Part shown: positions 1 through 6,766 of the stretch, in pieces
How positions within the stretch are numbered: position 1 is the first letter of the stretch
Layout of the letters: each line of letters begins with the position of its first letter
Assembly: GCA_034096865.1 (NCBI GenBank)
Contig: JAWQFJ010000529.1
Span: forward strand, 85,001-105,000
Direction: 5' to 3'
Origin: Theodoxus fluviatilis
Taxonomy: Eukaryota; Mollusca; Gastropoda; Cycloneritida; Neritidae
Length of the DNA: 20,000 bases
Notes under the pieces: generated by a model
The model's database searches: none
The model's input: the letters and a program-made list of their open reading frames with translations, nothing else
Told to the model about the DNA's origin: nothing
Translations under genes and position numbers: made by a program

Positions 1-519
1 GAGTGTTGAAATCAAGGGAAAACATTTTGTGATCACGATTCCATAGTATTTTGCAAAACCAAAATGTTGCATTTGGTTTTGATGTGTGTACAAGAACTGT
101 TGGAAGGTTTGAGTGATAGATCATTCAGTATTGTTGATAGTACAATCTCTTCTCTTGGAGTGAAAAGCCGAGCCAGTGGTTTTATTTATCATGTTATTAT
201 TACTGCATACTGATGTGGAGGCTAAACATGTTTTCCTGAAACTTTTTTTGAGCTTCATGAGGTGTTGAATTCTACTGAATCTGTGATATGTGCAACAAGT
301 ATATCTGTGATACATTTATTAAAATAAAATATAGTGTACACTACATGTTCACAAATTTATGCTGTTGACTTTGTGTATTTTTAGCTTTAAAAAAATTCAT
401 TCTTATGTCTGATGTTTTCTGCATCGACAACAAAAAATTTTTTTTGGGGTGCCAAGGAGATTAAGCTGAAGTTTAATCTTCTCCACTTTGGTCTACACAT
501 TCCATAACATGGAGCGAAG
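1..519. other. Non-coding stretch, nothing recognised
   Basis: AT-rich DNA with several A and T runs. The only open frames are short and have no family signature. I see no gene, RNA or mobile element in it. Confidence 0.5.
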
Positions 520-563
520 ACCCCATGAAGACCCCATGAAGACCTCATGAAGACCCCATGAAG
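520..563. repeat. 11-bp tandem repeat, four copies
   Basis: Four head-to-tail copies of ACCCCATGAAG start at 520, 531, 542 and 553. The third copy has one C-to-T change. This is a small local minisatellite with no sign of coding use. Confidence 0.9.
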
Positions 564-679
564 AGCAGGGGGAAGGGCTAGAGGTCACCACCATTCAGAA
601 CAGAATGTGGAATCCTTGATTTGAAGGCCTGGTCTGGCTTGCAAGCTGTTGGTTACTGTGGCAGACCAAGGATGTCAGT

Positions 680-897
680 TCTTGTTTATGGTTCCCCTGT
701 GGGTTCGGAGTAAGAATTGACCCACCGCGTCACCCTACGCGATTCGTAAGAGGCGAATAACTAGGGACACCATGACTTGATTTGCGTTTGCTCTAAACTG
801 TTCTAGTGATGTTCGTGCTTAATGGCCTTACATAGCCTACAAAGACTGATAGGCCATAAAACACCATCAATCCAATCCAATCCAATCTTGTTTATGG
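680..897 (+). mobile_element. SINE-like element with 12-bp target-site duplication
   Basis: The 12-mer TCTTGTTTATGG occurs at 680-691 and again at 886-897, bracketing a 194-bp body (692-885). The body ends in a (TCCAA)n-type tail at about 868-885, as expected for a short retroposon on the plus strand. The segment GATTCGTAAGAGGCGAATAA near 739-758 resembles, from memory, the conserved head of tRNA-derived SINEs in gastropods. I could not fold a convincing tRNA or place A and B boxes with certainty, so the tRNA origin is inference. The exact duplication and the simple tail are direct observations. Confidence 0.65.
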
Positions 898-1215
898 CCT
901 TGGGTAGCAATAATAGGCATCCGTCAGTCCTGAGAATCCTTGCGGATGGATGACGGTCCTGCCCTGTTGACAGGGTCCGCTGTGGCTCAGGAATCCAACA
1001 TGGGAGTGGCAATCCAAACTGCAGCATTCTCATTGAAATTCAAAGCTGGTCTGTCTGTCCAAAGCTGTGTAACTTGGGTCTTCCTCAGGAGGCACTTGTT
1101 GTGTGACTGCTCCACGAGGTTTCTCTCAGACTGTGAGAGACCTCTCTGCACTCCTTGTCTCCAGGCACTCCTGTCCAAAGCAGCCACCTCCCAGGTGTCC
1201 ACGCCGATCCCCAGT
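898..1215 (-). pseudogene. Degenerate LINE ORF2 C-terminal remnant
   Basis: On the minus strand, 1202-987 reads WEVAALDRSAWRQGVQRG followed by a basic helix, in the pattern W-E-x-x-A-x-D-R-x-x-W-R that follows the reverse transcriptase in many animal non-LTR retrotransposons. The usual Cys/His finger then appears in another frame: 1029-970 reads ECCSLDCHSHVGFLSHSGPC, with Cys and His spacing typical of that tail. The switch of frame near 1030 shows it is broken. No reverse transcriptase domain is visible upstream on that strand, so this is a 5'-truncated dead copy. The family is recognised from its motif pattern only. Confidence 0.55.
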
Positions 1216-2160
1216 GCTGCGAGATCACACTTGCATGTCTTTATGTTTGGTAGAACTTTCTAATTGAGGCATACATGCCAAAGCAGGTTACAAGGATGCA
1301 TCTCATTGGTGGACCAGCTGCTTCACCTGCCTGTAATAAAGTCTGATTTTTGTATTTATCAGTATCAACTGGCACTATAATTCTTAGTGAATTAAAGTGG
1401 AAATGTTCTTGGGCAGGGGCAATTTCACATTTTTGTGATTAAATTATCATGATGTGTCTTTGTATTTTCATACAAATCTGGGCAGACAAATCAAAGAGTG
1501 CATCACTGAAGTATGTGCTGCCATGATTTGAAAGTCTTTCACGGTCTTCTGCTAAGGGAAAAAAGGAACTTTTGGTTAAGGGTTCGTTTCCGTCAACTTT
1601 TGACCAAAAATGCTTTATCTGATGCAATTCCAGACTTGCAATTTTCCCCATCTCTGACCACTCGTCTCCACTTCCACAAAGTAATTATGCCCAGAGTTGC
1701 CAAGAAATAAGTCTATTAGTCATTAATCAACAGAAGTGTGTTTGTGTTTGGGACAGAGCTAGTGGTGACTTTTGAATGGACTGTACACCATATGACACAT
1801 TGTCATGAACTTTCAACAGGTGTTTTCTCAGTTTTCCGTGTTTCACTCGTAGTACCTCAAGTTTTCTCTCTGTCACTTCATTCTCCATGTGCAGAAGTTT
1901 CACCAACCACATATCTTACTGGTGTATCTCTCTTTTGCTGGAGCATCAGAAGGCTACTAAAAAGAAGAAATGTTTGTATATTGAAAATTAAAACCATGGT
2001 TACCATGGCAACAACTTCCCTGAATTCTATATTCTTGACATTTTTCACATTCATTTGATGGGTACTTGCTGTTGAAAGCATAAAACAGGTGTTAAAGTGA
2101 AGTTCTCAGGGGGGCCTGATTGGGGACAAAAACATGGCCTTATGATACCTGTCCCTGCTT
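1216..2160. other. Non-coding stretch with one RFX-type site
   Basis: No open frame here resembles a protein family. The only item I can name is the palindromic X-box at 1999-2012, listed separately. Confidence 0.45.
1999..2012. promoter_or_regulatory. Perfect RFX X-box motif
   Basis: GTTACCATGGCAAC matches the full palindromic X-box (GTnnCC-AT-GGnAAC) bound by RFX factors, which control ciliary genes in animals. No gene start lies nearby in this window, so function is uncertain. A chance match cannot be excluded. Confidence 0.4.
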
Positions 2161-2165
2161 TATCT

Positions 2166-2227
2166 ATCCCTCCCCCCCCCCCATCCTCCCATCCCCCCCC
2201 CATCCCCCATCCCCCATCCCCCCCGCC
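2166..2227. repeat. C-rich tract, (CCCCCAT)n-like
   Basis: Runs of five to about twelve C separated by AT or T. The minus strand therefore has closely spaced G-runs able to form a G-quadruplex. It makes a proline-rich open frame on the plus strand that I regard as spurious. Confidence 0.8.
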
Positions 2228-3604
2228 CTTTTTAATGTATTTTAAGGAGGAGCTAGGCCGAATTGAGACGGCGTTCAGTGTGGGTGGGTGTGCAAGTGTG
2301 TTTTAAGAAATGTCATGTATACAATAGATTCATCTGAACACAAATAACATTTTCTCTTTAGCTGAAAATGATTTTTTAAAACTTAAATAGTGCTCATAGG
2401 GAAGATGGGACGACATGTAGTTAGTTCATGGTTTATGTCATGACTCGGTTTAATATTTTTTATTTATAGAAAATGTTGTCTCTGTGGTGATGTGCCTTTA
2501 AGCGATATGCAGACTCAGCAATTACATTTTGAAACGTTTTGCACATGTTTCTTTTTTTTTGTTCTTCAGTGGCTCGTGCAGAACGTTTTTTGTGTGTGTA
2601 CAATTGGATTCTTAACGTTCGGCATCACTATAAATAGAGGAGACGGGAGGATTGGAGAAAAGGATTGTACTAAGAACTCCGCTGGGCGGTTTTTTAAAGG
2701 TTTTTATTTGAATAATTGTTTTTTCTTTTCATTATCATTTGTATGTTCTGTTATTGAGTTTTGTTTGAAAGATGTTTATACATAATTGATTAATTGTTTT
2801 ACATTGGTTTCGGTTTGTGGCGTCTTTGTCTTTAAATGTGATTAGTGACTGAGGAAGGAATTTCCCTTACTATTTTTGTCACTGTCTGGTTGGGGGCACG
2901 AGCCACCTTCCACCTACCCCAACCGCGACAGTTTAACTGCCATTTCTTTTGGTATTCTTGCTTTTTTCCCATGATCCAAAACAGTTAAAGGTCAGTAGGA
3001 AAACGTAGGGTTGTTGGATTACCATAGCCACAACTACTGCTTGTGTGTGCACCTAAACTTTTCAATGGAGTCAGGTTTTTGTTTTGTTTTGTTTGCTCTT
3101 CTGGCACAATTGTCTGGGAAAGGGTAGATATAATTAGGTGGTGAATGCAAATGTGCAACAAAAAAGTCAGGTTTGTAATTGCCTGGCCAAATATGGATGT
3201 ATGTAAAGTGCAAAAACATGTAGAATAGTAATGGAAATTAGACAATTTTCCTCATATAATACCTTAATTAGGCATGGATAGTAAACTGAGTATATGCTTT
3301 AACTAGTTCACAGGTAAAGTACTCTGATTGTTGTGTGGTTCGTAGAGAATTATTATTTTCTTGTGTTTGTCACTGATGTTCAGACTTGGGTGCAAATACC
3401 TCAAGGAAAAAGAAATAGTTAAGGAAAGCCAACTAGAATGTAGACAGATGTGCAGACAAAGCTGCCTAAATCCAGACATATTGGATAGGTATAGCAACTT
3501 CCCACTCGCAACTGGTATTCAAACTACTTCACACTTTACCCCTAGAGCTAAGGCCAATCTGAACGTTCAGAGGGCGCATTCCACAGCCAGGGTGGGATGC
3601 TTTT
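2228..3604. other. Non-coding stretch, nothing recognised
   Basis: AT-rich sequence with T runs and a short (TTTTG)n near 3079. Open frames are short and lack family motifs. A weak imperfect stem at 2882-2931 is discussed among the rejected items. Confidence 0.45.
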
Positions 3605-3938
3605 CAGAAAAGCCTCCATAAACAGGCCACACTAGTGGACTCGTCCAAGTAGAGGGGTGTGAGAAAGACAGCCAAGCTGGCGGGAAACACAAACTGGCGG
3701 GACACAACATGTAGGTGGCTGCGTTTTTTACGAGTTTTTTTTTTTAATCATCAGATTATTTTTTCATCATTCTTTGTATGAATCACTGCGAATTCACTGA
3801 GGATTAACCAACTAAGATCGCTTGCCTGTCAAATGCTGTTGCTTGCTAGTTTGAATGGCCTGCCAGCTTGGCCGTGTTTCCAAACCCCTCACCTCGGACA
3901 AGTCCATTAGTGTGGCCCGTTTATGGAAGCTTTTCCTG
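3605..3938. repeat. Imperfect long inverted repeat, possible MITE
   Basis: The arm at about 3605-3722 recurs as its reverse complement at about 3823-3938. Shared blocks include CCATAAAC, GGCCACACTA, TGGACT, GTCC and CCAAGCTGGC in the same order. Identity over the outer ~85 bp looks near 80% by eye. About 100 bp of T-rich DNA separates the arms. No clear target-site duplication is visible. It could be a foldback element or a local inverted duplication. Confidence 0.75.
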
Positions 3939-4674
3939 TTTTTGTTTGTGAGTCTAAAATAATGGGACAACAAAGCAAAATCATTTTTTGTCATATAAAT
4001 TTTATGGAGTGGTGATGTCTTTCCGTGCAATGAAGGAATGGCATACTTATACATGCAAATATTTGCAACATACACACACATACACTGAAATTAAGTGCTT
4101 GAAATTCATACATTGAGGGTTTGCAGGAAACGTTTTAAAGCAGTCCAGCCATTTTCCAACGTATAAACAGTGGCGACTTCCTTATGAAAACAGCTTGAAA
4201 AGTGTTCCATAACTTACAGGCTTCTTACCAAGCTGCCACTGATGTCTTGGTGATTAGAGACTCGAGTAAAATGTAAAAATATTTTTATGTTGCACCAACA
4301 TCTCGGAACTTGAAAAGTGGTGTTCGATGGCCATCTGCAGCTTGCAAATGCTTCAGAAGGGGAAATGTTTCACAGAGAGAGAGCAATGATCGATCGAGCC
4401 CTAAGAAAAGCTATACGCACTTAATAAAACATCGTCAAGCTTTCAGGTAGTTCGGCTGGCTGCATCTGCAAACTGACTCCAACTGGTTACGACGGTGCCA
4501 GCTATACTCATGCATGTAAAATTCCAGTTCAAATACAAGACAACCACCCTTTGACTACAGCACTTGATACTCGTGCATGGCTCAGTCAGCTTCACGCCCT
4601 TGAGCAGACAGTTCCACCTCCTCCAAACCTCTTCAACTCCTAAGCCTGGTTGCTTCACAAGACTCCATCTTTGA
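3939..4674. other. Downstream flank of ASB-like gene 1
   Basis: This lies 3' of the stop codon of the minus-strand gene and should include its 3' UTR. I did not find a canonical AATAAA on the minus strand within about 700 nt of the stop, so the transcript end is undefined. Nothing else is recognised. Confidence 0.4.
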
Positions 4675-4963
4675 CTAGAGGTCGCTGAGGAACAGGATGT
4701 TCTGAAGAGGGACAGGGATTCCCAACATCTGGATTCGACTCTCGGGGTTGATGTGGGGCTGGCTTAGGGCCAAATGTCTGCGAATCTGGAGGGAGCTGAG
4801 GACTTGTAGCAGAGGAGGGGTGTTGGCTAGCTTCTCCAAGACCTGCAGTAGAGCTGCCTTCCCCGAGGCCACGGCGGTGACCTTCCTAGCAGCCTCCACC
4901 AACTCCCTCAGAACCTGCACCCCTCCCAGAATCAGAAGCCTCTCCATTTGGCAGGTGGTACTG
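4675..4963 (-). CDS. ASB-like gene 1, terminal coding exon with SOCS box
   Basis: Residues 243-338 and a TAG stop. The acceptor reads CTCCAGCAG, so splicing could start the exon at 4963 or 4960 without changing the frame. The (CT)n tract runs directly into the acceptor. The BC-box region [13 protein letters not shown] has Ser299 where the consensus has Cys. The Cullin-box region has IPVP (residues 325-328) in place of LPxP. Confidence 0.87.
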
Positions 4964-4964
4964 C

Positions 4965-5034
<70 letters not shown>

Positions 5035-5265
5035 GAAGGGAGAGAGAGTGGAGGGGGGGAGGGAGGGAGGGGGAGAGAGAGAGGAGGAGAGAGGGGGGGG
5101 GGAGAGGGAGGGAGAGATGGAGAGATTGATTTATTTCTTTATTTGGCCGACGACCCATGAGATACTTTCATCTATTTACAAGCTATAAAAATGTATTGCA
5201 ATGAATAACTATAGAAGAAATATTTTACAAACAAAATTGAAGACCTTAAAACCGGTCAAGAATAC

Positions 5266-5309
<44 letters not shown>

Positions 5310-6707
5310 ACCCAGGCAATAAAATGGAGTTGGCCTTAGAAAAAATACGCATAAATAAGACACACAAGCGCGCACACACTCGTACACATATAATAGACGG
5401 GCATGCAGACAGATGAACTATCGGTGTTTGTTGGAACGAGTTAAGAGAGGCTTGGCTTGGCTTGGCTTGAGCTTACTTGGTTTAGAGTGGATTCGGTTAG
5501 GTTCAGTTTTATTTTTGCGATGAGGTGCACCTATCACCGAGTGTATTGTACATCTACCGTGTTCATGTCATAAGGTGCACCTATCACCAAGTGTATTGTA
5601 CATCTGCTTTGCTCATCCTCTATTCAGTTATCCCCGCTTCTGTCTCTTCCCCCCCCCCCCCTATCCTGTGTGTCAGACCTCTCTCCAACCCCCCTTCCCC
5701 ATCCTTTCTGTAAGGCAAGCTGACCAGCTGACCGCTCTGCGACCCCTCCTCTGCTGTGGTCTGATTGTCGGTGCAGCTGCCCTGTCAGTCACTCCTTACA
5801 TTAGCGTGACCCCTGGCTAGTGAGCCATTCTCCCACTCTGGCATCTGAATTGTAACATTTTGACTATAAATCTGATGTTTCCTCTCAAGTAAGACAACCA
5901 CTTGCAACGGCATATGATTCATTCAATAGACTGTGTTATGCTGAATGAGGGCAACATTTGTAAGAAGTAATTTCAAAGCGAGTTCAATTAAGCAATCTCT
6001 GTTTTCTTCCAAATACAAGCACGACTCGGGAGCCATGGGTTAGGATCTGTGGAACAATCCACCCCTGGCTCCTGTGAGGTCCGTGCATCCGCTTGATAAG
6101 GGGAAGACGGCACCAAAGATTATGTGTAACCTATAATCTTTGACGGCACACAGCCAGAGAGACCATTTCACCACCCGGGTCCGGTTCATTTTACTAAGAG
6201 CTTGTACCAACGGCCAATAAAGAGTGGAAAGTAACTCGATCGCCTCCCCCCCCCCCCCCCCCCCCCCCTGCGTCGTACTTGACTACAACTTTACCACCGA
6301 CCACCACATTTTCATAGGGTTGGGTTGAATTGGGTTTGTTTGTTGTTGTTTTTTTGTGCTTTGCTTTGCATCTTTCGCCTTGCCTTACTCCTGTTTGATT
6401 GGTTGGATATGAGGCTCACACACTGCCTCCAATCTACCTGTGCCTGAGGGCAGCAGACAGAGGAGTCTGGCCATCAGCATCACAATGGTTGGGGTTGGCA
6501 CCATGCAGCAGCAGCAGCCTGGCCACTCCAAGAGCGTCGGAGCGACAGGCCAGGATGAGTGGTGTTGATCTCCGTATATGCATGGCATCCACGTCGGCAC
6601 CTCTCGCCAGCAGCAGAGAGGCAATGGACGTCTCTTGGATGAGAGATGGAATCAGAGAAAGAATGACAGTGAGCTAGGCAAAGTGACAAAGAAGTGAGGG
6701 TGTAAAT

Positions 6708-6766
<59 letters not shown>

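Noticed and set aside
739..760. Possible tRNA gene inside the SINE-like element
   Set aside because: I could not form a cloverleaf or fit both internal promoter boxes.
2882..2931. Stem formed by CTGTCTGGTTGGGG and CCCCAACCGCGACAG
   Set aside because: Needs bulges, has a 21-nt loop and does not extend outward, so it is too weak to call an RNA gene.
3361..3621. 86-codon plus-strand open frame
   Set aside because: No recognisable motif, no supporting splice signals, and it runs into the inverted repeat at 3605.
4948..5188. Long ER-rich open frames at GA tracts, and SL-rich frames on the other strand
   Set aside because: They are direct translations of GA/CT dinucleotide repeats with no stop in any frame. 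The same applies at 9206-9661, 17081-17824 and 19208-19732.
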